Origin: Ligula intestinalis | Lineage: Eukaryota > Platyhelminthes > Cestoda > Diphyllobothriidea > Diphyllobothriidae | DNA length: 64,000 nucleotides | Assembly: GCA_036362985.1 (NCBI GenBank) | Contig: JAYGXS010000004.1 | Coordinates: 34,559,068-34,623,067 of the forward strand | Reading direction: 5' to 3' | Position numbers and translations under genes: made by a program | Notes under the pieces: model-generated | What the model saw: the letters and a program-made list of their open reading frames with translations, nothing else | Told to the model about the DNA's origin: nothing | Databases searched by the model: none | Shown: piece after piece, positions 36,241 through 46,234 of the stretch | Position numbering within the stretch: position 1 is the stretch's first letter | Layout: every line of letters starts with the position of its first letter

Positions 36241-36764
36241 GGCGTTGTAATAGTGCGTGAAGCATCAAACGGCTCGGAATAAATGAAGCAGTTACCGATA
36301 GGAAGAGTTAGCATGTACATAAATTGGGAAACAAAAGAGTTCGGTGGATGCTGAATGGCAGGACCAAGTTTAATAGTTATTGAAATGCGAATATTCGTCA
36401 GACAGTTTTCCATCGCACATGCTAATCCGAGCGCGAAATAATTCAATAGCAATAAAAGGTCAATATAGAGGAAAGTAGGGCCACTTTTTGGAGAGTAATC
36501 TCGCTTGTGTACGCCAAAGTCAACATCCTAGTAGGGCAGCATGGCCTGCTGACCGGACTGGCGCTTAAAATCTTTAAGACTTTCGGCAGAAAATGAATTG
36601 CAAGAAGAAAGCAAAAGGAATAATTTAAAACACTTGCTGACAGAGGAGACAACCTAACGGAAGAGTACCACTTTGGCCAGGCAGTTGACTCCAGTCAGAT
36701 TGTCGTGCAGGCATACGGTAGAGCTGCGTTAACATTGGTAAAGCAAACTCTGAAGAAGAAGCCA

Positions 36765-36850
36765 TCACTGGAACAAGAGTTTTATTGTCCTGGCATTTCG
36801 GATTCCGTCGGGACTCCTTAGTCATAGGTACTCGTGAACAAGTCTGAGTC
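36765..36850 (-). repeat. Hammerhead-like Penelope-end repeat, copy e
   Basis: On the minus strand: ATGACTAAGGAGTCCCGACG, GGAATCCGAAATGCCAGG, then the AATAAAACTCTTGTTCCAG tail. It keeps the CCCGACGGAATCC hairpin of copy b. The next copy (f) follows within 100 bases in the same orientation. Confidence 0.5.
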
Positions 36851-36941
36851 ATGCGCAGATAAGCAAATAAGCAGATAACCAAAAGCAAAGCAGATAACCA
36901 AAGCAAACTCTGTTAGGTCAGACAAAGTCAATTGCCGAGAA

Positions 36942-37020
36942 GAAAAAGATACTATCACTGGGACAAGACTTTTATTCACCTGACGTTTCGATATCCTTTG
37001 CGGATTTTTCATCATAAGCA
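36942..37020 (-). repeat. Hammerhead-like Penelope-end repeat, copy f
   Basis: On the minus strand: ATGATGA, an ATCC-GCAAA-GGAT stem II, then CGAAACGTCAGG and AATAAAAGTCTTGTCCCAG. The stem, the GAAA and the GTC that would be a cleavage triplet are all present. It lies directly upstream of, and antisense to, the Penelope relic that starts near 37045. Confidence 0.55.
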
Positions 37021-37044
37021 ACAGCAGAAACCAGTAGCAGAATT

Positions 37045-37564
37045 TAGAGGTGGAATCGCATACAAGCCTGAGGTAACCATTAGGCGTCAGATAATGAAAA
37101 CAAAAGACCTACTGCCACAGTAAGAAACATCTGGAGTCGTCTATAGGATCTGATGCAGTTGCGGACAAAGCAACTTCTTCGGGGAAACTAACAGGCTTCT
37201 GTAGACGCCACTTGCCGAACACGTGGCAAGCGTGCGGCGACATGATACCAATACCCAAGTTGCGACTCATTTGACGAGATCTGGCCACACATTCAAATTT
37301 GATGAGGCTGAAATTCTTGCAAGAGGTGACAATCAGGTGAGCCGAGAATTACTTGAGTCATGGTTCACGGGTCCTCAATCCATAAACAAGTGCAACGACC
37401 CACCCAATCCATATTCGGTGCTGAAGCTTAATTTTGCCAAGACAAATAGCCAATTGGGGAACGCACAGGCCATCGTGTCGTCTTACGCTAACACGGGAGG
37501 ACCAGATGGCCCAGCGATAATCACGTCTACTTCCACCACATGCGATGCAAGTTCAGCGGGCTAA
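37045..37564 (+). pseudogene. Penelope-like element, GIY-YIG endonuclease region, with three stops
   Basis: One plus-strand frame reads GIAYKPEVTIRRQIMKTKDL, a stop (37121-37123), ETSGVVYRI, a stop, CSCGQSNFFGETNRLL, a stop, then TPLAEHVASVRRHDTNTQVA, THLTRSGHTF, and RELLESWFTGPQSINKCNDP to a stop at 37562-37564. This is the Penelope C-terminal arrangement: the RT-to-nuclease linker, a GIY-YIG core in which YIGETGR has become FFGETNR, and the conserved H..TGH.F and SINKCND blocks. All three stops are in one frame without frameshifts. The last third is open for 113 codons. The reverse transcriptase is absent; instead the relic abuts two antisense hammerhead-like repeats, so it is a rearranged or truncated copy. 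Confidence 0.85.
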
Positions 37565-37691
37565 GTTCCGCATGCCGCATGCAAGTAGAGCACAAGAGGG
37601 CAATTATCGTTAATCTCCGTTGTCACAAATGCGCAGTAATGACTGTATCCCATAGATATTGCAACTTCAAATGCATGTATTACCTGTTGCT

Positions 37692-37898
37692 GTTGCTATT
37701 ATTTATTAAGTTGGTTTGGCAGATTTGCTTAATTTGAGTTGACCCAAGTGTGAAAAACTCTAGGCGTTTGGCGGGATTTGAACCCGCGCATCAGAGAAAG
37801 CCTTTGCCGGAGGCTAATGCTCTACCGCTAAGCTACAAACGCCCGCTTCACGCCATGAGTTTTATCACACTTGGGTCAACTCAAAAGTTGCTATTATT
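37692..37898. mobile_element. Palindromic unit carrying a tRNA-like gene, flanked by a 12-bp direct repeat
   Basis: GTTGCTATTATT occurs exactly at 37692-37703 and 37887-37898, as a target-site duplication would. Inside, TTTGAGTTGACCCAAGTGTG (37733-37752, running on through AAAAACTC to 37760) is repeated in reverse at 37857-37885 with a two-base indel, giving arms of about 28 bp. The tRNA-like gene occupies the loop. The whole unit is about 195 bases and encodes no protein. It looks like a small mobile hairpin element that captured, or grew from, a tRNA. Confidence 0.6.
37764..37842 (-). tRNA. tRNA-like gene, anticodon ambiguous
   Basis: Minus-strand reading: a perfect 7-bp acceptor stem (GCGTTTG / CAAACGC), TA at 8-9, a D arm GCTT-AGCGGTA-GAGC, and a perfect T arm GCGGG-TTCAAAT-CCCGC. 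The A and B box promoters are therefore intact. The middle is odd: 31 bases lie between the D and T arms instead of about 23. One fold is AGCCT-CCGGCAA-AGGCT with anticodon GGC (Ala) but C at position 33. Another pairs TTAG with CTGA and leaves CCG (Arg) plus an intron of about 10 bases. Neither is canonical, so it may be a real intron-bearing tRNA or a tRNA-derived mobile sequence. It sits inside a 28-bp inverted repeat. Confidence 0.6.
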
Positions 37899-37904
37899 GT
37901 TTTC

Positions 37905-37995
37905 TGCTGATGTGTCCGATAAACAATCTGCGACGGATTTCGAAACGTCCGGCGAATAAAAGTCTTGTCCCAGCGATCGTATCTTCGTCTTCTTC
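37905..37995 (+). repeat. Hammerhead-like Penelope-end repeat, copy g
   Basis: CTGATGTGTCCG, an ACGGAT arm, TTCGAAACGTCCGG, then GAATAAAAGTCTTGTCCCAG and GCGATCGTATCTTCGTC. It starts right after the tRNA palindrome. The downstream GACTCGTATGTTCGCTTG word recurs beside the Penelope fragment at 45.4 kb. Confidence 0.5.
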
Positions 37996-38739
37996 TCCAT
38001 TTATTCCTAAGACTCGTATGTTCGCTTGCGTTGGCAAAGACAAGTGCCATTGGACAACGGAAATAGAAGACAAAGCTAGAGGAAGTGTGCATGAGTTGAT
38101 GTCAAATAGAGCCGACACAAGACTCATCAACGTAAAATTCAGAGTGGAGACATCACAGGGCATGACTTTATGTCGAGATGTGGACAAGTTAAAATAATTT
38201 AAAGACCTAAAGAGTTAGGGTGATCAAAGAAAAAACAGGCACTGCATTGTTTTATACGGAGAGGTTTGAGGTAAGTTAAAGGATCAAAGAGATGGCAGTT
38301 GCAGGAAAATAACAGGGTGAACAACAGTAGGTGGTCATATTTGAACTCATAATAGAAAAATGCAGTTATTGCAACAATTTTAAGACTGAAATGTCGGCCA
38401 GAACGCACACAAGGAATGCTGGGGTATCCACTGATGAGCCGCAGCCCCAGCAGTTGTGTCATGCAGCGAAATAAGATCGGCAAAATAAGTTTGTGGACTT
38501 TTAGCCAATGCCTGTGCTGCCTGTATGGTAAATATTTAAACAATCCAGCCAATATCAAAAATCGTTTAATCGGGTTTAGTTGGTACCTCTACTTAAAAAA
38601 GCATCACTGACACGACTATGGAGACATTTCAGAGAGTGAAATTTATATCAGTCTAATTAATAGCGCTTCTAATGAAGGATAGAATACAATTGATATTATT
38701 TGTGACATCTTGTGAGCCCTATATGCTAGTACAGCGGAG

Positions 38740-39150
38740 CAAGTACGTGCGGTGACTCACTCCGCGCATACGATCTCACGCGAAGGCTCACCGCTGACAA
38801 CGAGTGCACATTCACCGGCCGCCTACGCCCGTCTCAAGGTCGAGCTAGTACCATGAGTCTTGGCATTAGCCCCGTGAGAACTCGAGCCAACCACAGCTTA
38901 CCAGTCTTTGGTTAGCTGCAGGAAAAGGCATGCGTTGGGCTTCCGGCAGTCTCCTACACTCTCGTAACTTCAGGTGCGGTGATGCGGCCGGCGATTGCTC
39001 GCTCGTCTGACAGTCAAATTACTCTTACCAATTATATTTTATTCCTGTACAGAATAAAGTGTTCCTAACACTCTAACCTCCTATGACTTCTCCTCTTATA
39101 AGGAACCGGGCTTGAAGATCGCAGTTGCTGGGATTTAAATAGCTAAATCC
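38740..39150 (+). repeat. LTR-like dispersed repeat, copy G
   Basis: It has a true AATAAA at the expected place (CTGTACAGAATAAAGTGTTCC, 39047-39067), a pyrimidine-rich stretch, TATAAGGAACCGGGCTTGAAG and a decayed tail. The 5' part is GC-richer, as in the other copies. Confidence 0.55.
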
Positions 39151-39154
39151 CCTG

Positions 39155-41460
39155 CGATATACGTGTAGACTGCAGTTGAACAGGCAAATAAAAGCATATA
39201 TTAGTGCCTGTTGTGCAGGATCCTGAAATAGGCAGTGAATTAGAAATTGAAACAAAAGAAGGGAAGCAGGTTCCGTTTCAGATCCTACAACACCGTGCGA
39301 CCTTATGATAGGCCACCTAGTTTTAGTTAGATTCAAGAAATCTAGGCAGTTGTAGAATTATTTACCACGTCATATGATGGTGCAGGTATAAGGAATTAAG
39401 GACGCAAAGATCAAAAGCTTCGTCAGTTCTCTAGTTGCTGAACTCTTATTTGGTACTCGGCCGACAGTAGTTGTCTAAATGCTCATCAGATTTGCCCACC
39501 GACCGGACGGACGCTAGTGACCACAGTGGAACCCGGCAACTGGTAACATGAATTTCAACAATAACTGGCTATTCAAAGTAAATTTATAGCTTCTAAAACT
39601 TCAGTAAACTTATCTTGTGTGAAGCAGATTACAACCTCGCTGATCTCGTGGAAATAGGCCAAAAGAGCAGAAGTGATCGTTCAGTTCACAACACTTCTCC
39701 ATTTTCACCGTTTTCCACCGACTTGAATGCGAAAAATACTATTCCGCATTTATTAATATTATTTCCCATTTTAGTAAGGTTTTGCCATCGCTTATGACAA
39801 ACGTGGTCTAGCTTATAAAATACAGTACGTGACTTACTACATGACATGTATACCAAAAGTTGGAAATCTGTTTTTATAAGAGAGGATTTTTTATGCGGAT
39901 TTTTGATGCTATATCCTGAAGCATAATCCCACTCTATTACAGTTACACAAAAATGCTAGTTTTTGAATAAGCCTATTTCCGGCCGCCTGCAAAATAGCAA
40001 TCGATAAAAAGTGAATATTTACTCCGAATGATTTTTCGCATCAATTGTTGCTGCCTTTTTAAATTCAAAAAACTTCTATAAAACGTGCCCAGGAGTATTA
40101 GTTTTGTATTAAATTGGTAGCAACTGACGTCCTCTCAAAATTCCATGCGGAACGGAAGAGTGTTTTTTGATTCAAAAATAATTTGTACTTGCGAAAATGT
40201 GCAAAGCCGTGAAAATGCGCCGCTTCCGTCCATCTATAAATGTTGTAAACTTTTAACCTTCATTGCAAACGTTTACGAGTTCTATCTGGTGGTTTCATAA
40301 TAAGATCGACAGGTAATCACTTTCCTTATGTCAAACATATATTGTACGTAATTTTGACAAGCTTAACGTTAGTGCAATTGCAAGTGGGGTTCAAAATCAT
40401 TATTTGGGAACCAAGAAAGTTTTTTTACATCAAAGTGTAACCTTTTAAGGTGTTCAGTTTGCTTACAAATGATCACACTGAACAGATGTTGTACGTTTTT
40501 AAACAAATATATTGGCATATAGGAGGCCATCGAAGTAATCATACTTTTAATTCACAAATTTTCATACCTAGTGCCGTTTTTTTCAGGCGTACGGAACAAA
40601 CCTAATTGATAAGACGAAATTCTGGCGTGATTTAACAATCATCAGAAAAAGCTGCATGGTCACGCATTTCATAAACCCACTTTAATTATCTTTTGTAATC
40701 AACAATGTTTTTCAGCATTTCAGTTAAAATTGTTTGATGTAGACGAGGTTACAATTTTCAATACTAAGAAATATAGAATCCTGAGCTATTTACATTGAGG
40801 GCATGGAAAATACTCGTACGCAAGTCTGATGGCTTTTTGAAAGAAAAGATCGATCTAATGCCTTTGGACTTTCAGCAGAGAAGGACAGTTGTAAACTACT
40901 CTTCAATTTGCGTTTCGCCCTGGGGCTTCGTTAATGTTTTATTGGATGGTGACCGGTTGCACATAAATCAGGAAGGACAACTCCCGGCTCTTCATAAGTC
41001 ATCACCAAATTAATCGCTTGATGTTTGCTTCCTGATTCCTGGTGGCCCGGGCAGGCTTTAAGGCGGGACCTGAGATTATAGCAGAATGCCGCTCTGCATC
41101 CAGCCTCCACACTGACTCGGATATCATCAGTCCTGACTTACACGCATCTTATTAGGCTGGCGCACAATAGAGGGAATATCCGCAAGGCGATATCTACAAG
41201 CTGTTCTTGTGCACGTTTTTTAGAGATCAGTAGTGGACTTTGTGTTGAATTAGTGTGTATCAGGTGCTTAACCGGGTGTATTGACTGACTCTTCTTACCG
41301 AGAAGTAACTTGCAGAAAACATTGCATGCGAAAAAGTATCTTGAAATATAGATACAACACTTTTCAAAGAGAGCGCAATATCGACTTATAACTTTTATCG
41401 AACAGTGAATTAAAAAGAGCTCGGCGCTGATATGGTTACTCGACGAATTGCTCCCCGCCT
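39155..41460. other. AT-rich stretch with no gene seen
   Basis: No ORF over 90 codons with recognisable features. No repeat of the families described here was recognised. Confidence 0.5.
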
Positions 41461-41461
41461 T

Positions 41462-41560
41462 TCAGAAGAAGATGCGATCAGTGGAACAAGAGTTGTATTT
41501 TCCTGACATTTCGGATTCTGTCAAGAATCATTTATCATAGGTAACTTGGGATAGTCTGAG
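41462..41560 (-). repeat. Hammerhead-like Penelope-end repeat, copy h
   Basis: On the minus strand: ATGATAAATGATTCTTGACA, GAATCCGAAATGTCAGG, then AATACAACTCTTGTTCCAC and GATCGCATCTTCTTC. Nearest to copies b and e. It lies 450 bases before the third true hammerhead motif and on the same strand. Confidence 0.5.
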
Positions 41561-42014
41561 ACATGCGCATATCTCAAACAGGCCTTTGTTGCATCTGCCC
41601 CAGTTCGCCATTTTCACACCTGCGGTCTTCTGACGGCAAGACCGATTCAGGACAACCGGAGGTGGGCGTGAACTAAACAGCGCGTAGACGCATGCCACAC
41701 GCAACCTGATTTTGATTCCATTGACGCCGGGCTTTATTCAAATATTTGTTTTCACAAAGTGAAGTCCGTCAAATAAATAACGTAGTTTCATCCAATTTTG
41801 TTTATAGTCCAGAAAGAATGGCATTGATAGCGTGACAACAGTGATAGACAGCGATAGCGTGTGAAAGTAATTACTCCAATTTTTGTACAGTTTGAGCAGA
41901 GCCATAAAGCAGCTAAGGCCTTAGTGATGTTCCATAACCGTCAACAATCTTGCCTTTTTAATAAAAATGTGGCTTTTGAAGCAATTTCTCCTGGTACGAA
42001 TTTAAAGCATGGAA

Positions 42015-42085
42015 AAACTGTAGAATTTACTGGAACCACATATTTCCTGACTGCTCATCAGCTGCTACCTGTTGCTGCATAAGAT
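42015..42085 (-). ncRNA. Hammerhead ribozyme motif (type I), copy 3
   Basis: On the minus strand: stem I side GTAGCAG, CTGATGA at 42055-42061, a weak GCAGTCAG stem II, GAAA at 42043-42046, stem III TATGTGG-TT-CCAGTAAA, then TTC and CTACAG. The same order as copies 1 and 2, but more diverged. Changes in stem III are partly compensated on both sides. Stem II has lost most of its pairing, so activity is doubtful. Confidence 0.5.
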
Positions 42086-42089
42086 TAAT

Positions 42090-45000
42090 AACGAATGAGC
42101 GAATAGGACTATTTGAATTCACTTAGAACAAATCTATAAAAACAACAATATCATGGTTTACTGCCATTTAGGCTAATAAATAGAGTTAGCAACTTAAGGA
42201 ACCTTATGGGAAGCAAAAGTTGGGAAAACTGTTGAAGCCAAAAATGTGGAGAAATGCGTAAAACTGGGAGCTAGATGGTACTAAGGCACGGTTCAGTTAA
42301 CCACGTGTTCCGACCGTCTACATAGGTCGGGTTTCACCGGCCATATATAAGCCGCCTCCAAGTAGCGCAATATACCCCTAAGCTTAAACATCACCCCTAG
42401 TTGCCATGGCAATTAGCGCAGAGCCCACAGAAATGGAGGACTTCCCATTTCCTTGGCTTTTCAAAAGCAATTCTAAAATAAGCAGTATCAGGACCTTGAG
42501 AGAGAGAGGTGCGGATTGAATTGTGCCACAAGGAGTACATTTGCATACCTGTTTTGATCTAATTCCCATTAAGTACGCTCCTGCAGACGACGAGTCTAGT
42601 GAAAATTCCATTTATATTTTTGTAGTCACTAACCAGCATGTCAACATGTACGCTCATAAAAGCTTTCATTAAGGTGATGGCTTCATCGGTGCAGTCAAGC
42701 GGACTCTTAGTTACCTTAGTTAAGCGCATCTCACGTAATGGAACAATGGGACAACATAAAGCCAATCCTCGTGAAACCGTGTTGGAATCTATACACGAAC
42801 TAAGTATTTTTTTTTCGTACGTAGGCATCCTATAGATGGCCCCTGTTCTTGAAGGATATTTAACTACTACCCCCACCCACTAGAGTACAATTTGTTTACT
42901 TTCTTCTTCACGTGAAAACGCTTTCTGCGCACACAAAACTTGAGTCAACGCAATTACAGCGACTTTTCACTTAGTTGTCATTTTATTTATTCTTCTAAAA
43001 AGTAAAACTTTAACTCACAGTATGCCTTCTATTTAAGAATAGCAGTTTATTTACTGCTATAACACTTTGATGGACACAGTCTGGGCTGATTTGTCGTAGC
43101 AGGCATGTTTTTGTGAAATTCCTCATATTTCTTGATTGAGGGTATAAACTGTACCCCAGGTATGCTTTTGTGAAAGTACTCCTACCTCAAGATTTATGGG
43201 AAACTAATCATTCGAGGTTAGCTTTTCACGTGTTTTACTAAGACATACTTAGACCCTCAACTTGTAGTTAGATCATTTGATTAGGTACATTCCCTTCTTT
43301 ATACGGCCAGCATCGGTACTAGGCTGCGATTTTGCGATTTGTCAGCGGATTTACAAATATGCTTATGATCAGAAAGATACGACTAGTACAATGCTACTTG
43401 TGTGGTCTACTTTGCTTGAAATTAAGTCAATTTGTAACACAGTCATGAATAATATGCGATTTCCAACTATGGTATTTACTATAATGTAACCTTCATATCG
43501 ATCGCGAGCTTGCTTTTCGGACCAAATATAGCAGCTAGGCGCCGGTCCATCTAAATAGAAGGACTAATTTGTGTATTTGCATATGGCTTTTTCTTCAAAA
43601 CCTGTCCACACTTAAAGCTTAGTCACCACGTGGCCGACTACGTGTGCTGCGGACACCCAACTCTGAGGCAGGACGGAAAGGCTTATTTCCGTTCTGCACT
43701 CAAAATAGGTCACTGCACGGTACTCTCATATCTCTGACCATTCACATTCACAGATGACATGTCGCAAGTACGTTAATGCGCATGTTCGGACCTTGCTAAT
43801 TGATGCATCACTGGCTGATTAGAGTAACTAAACCAGAAATGGTCATTCTATTCACGTCTTTGTCAGTAACACATCTCCATAGCTCGAACGATCACTGCAC
43901 AGCGGAGCATGAAGACCTGTCACATGCAAGACGTCAGTAGAATTTTCCGGTAAATTCAGTTGTCAAATGCTAATTCCTAGCTAACAATTTCATCTAGTTT
44001 TTTTCCACCTTACCACAGGATAGTTCGACTGACGCAAATGACTAAGTCCACGACGTACCTCGCGGGTTGGCTGCAGCGATGATGGTCCATTTACTTGAGA
44101 TGTACATGTTCAGACAGGCAACCTTTCCGTTTTCATATCGGGGCGGGCATAGTGCAGTGAACGCTTACTTTATGACCGATGCTTTGTGTGGCATCGCGTA
44201 CGCGTTTGTTGTAGACTAGGTAGATTTTGCAGTTTAATAATTATGCGGACATGTAGGGCTAGGTACAGTGATTACAACTGGACTACCTTTTTGCTACTGG
44301 AGATCTCAGACGGTACCTACTCCATGTAATGCCAAAATCCTTGTAGCAGCGTCTAAACCTAATGCGTGTGGAACGTGTGTTCATCGAGGTTCCAGGTATT
44401 GGATCCCCTGTCTCGACGTGAAGGGTTTGCAAGTGTTCTGTCGAGTCGTTTCGCGTTCTGAAGGTTTAAGTCGTGTTAAACTTGCACTGGATCTGCAGAT
44501 GTCAACAAAACCTATACGTTCCTGAAATGTCCATTGAGAGCTTGAACAAAATTTTAAGAGCTAGATGCATGTGTCTTTGGTTGGTAGCATTTGAGTTTCA
44601 CGGTTCTCCCTTTCTCTCTTTGTTGGTACCATGATTATTCAGATGGCTTCGAATATGGCTGAGCTAGACGTGACAGCAGTGCGGAACACCTAATGACCTT
44701 CACTGAAATCTCTCCAAGCTTTTGGGTTGATTTCCAAATGCTTGACAGACGTCCTCAGTGTACTCTTGTGACTACCATTTTCTCTGACTGGCTTTCAATC
44801 ACCCGTGGCTATGCTGCCATACAACCGCTTTTTGATCGGGCGTTAGTTGTCCGTTTTTACGACATGGCTGCACTACCGCAGTTGTATCTGCCTTGGTCTG
44901 ACGCGTACACTAAGGACGTCGGTTACTTCTAGAGTTTTATGCCTGTGCTCATTTCCTGTCGCCTCACGTTCAGTAGTTTTCAGGACAGCTAGGATGACAA

Positions 45001-45440
45001 TGGTGGAGTCTTAATGCGTGGCCTTAACAAACAGACCGTGTCAGCATCCCCTTCAGCAGAACAGACATGCAAACCATTTTCCTTGTATTCCATGTTCAGT
45101 GCTGTGGCTGGCCGGATAGGTGGCTGGCTTTGCATATCCGAATTCTAATTTTGGCGTTAAGTTAGGTTCCTTCTGAAACGAGTCCCACAGGAATGCAAAG
45201 TCCTACTGAAATGGATGTCTGATGCGTCGCATCATCAGTTGATGTAAACTGGTGCAAAGACACCGTCTTCAAAATTCTGACTGCCAGAACAGACCAGACT
45301 TGGTGAAGCCGAGAAGAAACAGCCTAAAGGCTGTTGTATACCCACCTCAGTTGTGCCTTTGAAGAGGTAACACAGAAGTTATGGACACTGGCCGCAGAGG
45401 GTCAGGTAGGCAGACTGAGCAGTTGGCCGTAGATTCGGTG
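42090..45440. other. No gene seen; SINE fragment at 43790-43885
   Basis: At 43790-43885 (plus) the SINE body words CTGGCTGATTAGAGTAACTA, CCAGAAATGGTCATTCTA and TTGTCAGTAAC occur without a tRNA head. ORFs of 85 and 79 codons at 44268-44525 and 44693-44932 are clean but match nothing I recognise; they could be exons of an unknown gene. Confidence 0.4.
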
Positions 45441-45447
45441 GTTAATT

Positions 45448-45555
45448 TGCCAATACAAGCGAACATCCGTGTCCCAGGAAGCAATTGAGNNNNNNNNNNG
45501 AATCTCAGGATTGAATATGGATTGGGCAAATCGTTGCACTTGTTGAATGCAAGTC
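45448..45555 (-). pseudogene. Penelope-like element C-terminal scrap next to the assembly gap
   Basis: On the minus strand, just before the N run, the frame reads NKCNDLPNPYSIL, almost identical to NKCNDPPNPYSVL in the relic at 37.05-37.56 kb. Beyond the gap comes TRMFACIGK, matching TRMFACVGK after hammerhead-like copy g. The gap therefore falls inside a Penelope tail and its repeat end. Only about 100 bases are recognisable. Confidence 0.6.
45490..45499. other. Assembly gap (10 N)
   Basis: Ten ambiguous bases. A fixed length of 10 usually stands for an unknown gap size, so distances across this point are not reliable. Confidence 0.95.
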
Positions 45556-45769
45556 ACCTCTAACGGTACCCGAAGAAAACGACAAGGAAGAGGGTGGGGA
45601 TGAGTACTCAGTCCTGTTTTATTGCCCCCCAGGTGAGCTATTATCTAATCTCGTAGTTGTCATACCATCTGCGCACAGCAAGAACTCCATATGGTTCCGC
45701 AAATTATCTCGTACTTCACTCTATCGAGAACCTTTTCTCAGCTTCATGAAGGTAGCATGGAGTATGGTC

Positions 45770-46230
45770 TGCATTCCCGGATAATTTTCTTATAGCTGTT
45801 GAAAGGCAACTGTGACAATTCGACCGTCGTATCCCACGGGGTCCACCGCATGCACTACTGCAAACTGATGTAGGGAGTGCGACTCGCGCGTCAATTAGAT
45901 TATAGCGAGGGTAGAATTGCGCTGTATCTGTTGCGCTCCCTAGTGCTCCCCTGTATGACTGTCAAGTCAAGAAGACCAGGAGCGGGACAAAGTGCGTGCG
46001 ATCGGAGTGGCCCTTAGGCATGCCGCCACTTCTTGCTGGGCTCGAGGGTACACTAGAAACCACAGTAAGAAGGACCCATCACAGCTTAATTCTCAGTCCG
46101 CCAGCCGGCAACTATGCACAAACACGCACTTGGTTAACTACGTGGGTCGAGTTATCCCGTAAATTGGCAACATTAAAAGCCCCGGAGATTAGCATACCGT
46201 AATAGTTTCTACCGCGTCAGATTGTTCAGA
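45770..46230. repeat. Dispersed repeat, unit 1 of 3 (GTCAAGAAGACC family)
   Basis: It shares AATTCGACCGTCG...TCC...GTCCA and GTCAAGAAGACCGGAG-like words with 48590-48850, and GTCAACAAGACCGGAG plus GAGTTATCCCGT...TTGGCAAC with 57590-58050. Noncoding and moderately GC-rich. Confidence 0.5.
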
Positions 46231-46234
46231 GTGA

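Noticed and set aside
36932..37040. N-terminal part of the ORF at 36932-37123 as Penelope protein
   Set aside because: It is the antisense of hammerhead-like copy f; Penelope-like residues begin only after about 37045.
41861..42082. Shared C-terminal peptide (AHQL...AA, stop) between ORFs at 35133-35327 and 41861-42082 as a conserved protein
   Set aside because: The similarity is confined to the antisense of the hammerhead motif, so it is RNA-structure conservation read as protein.
44268..44932. Two consecutive ORFs (85 and 79 codons) as exons
   Set aside because: Clean but without recognisable domains or clear splice sites joining them; kept only as a note.
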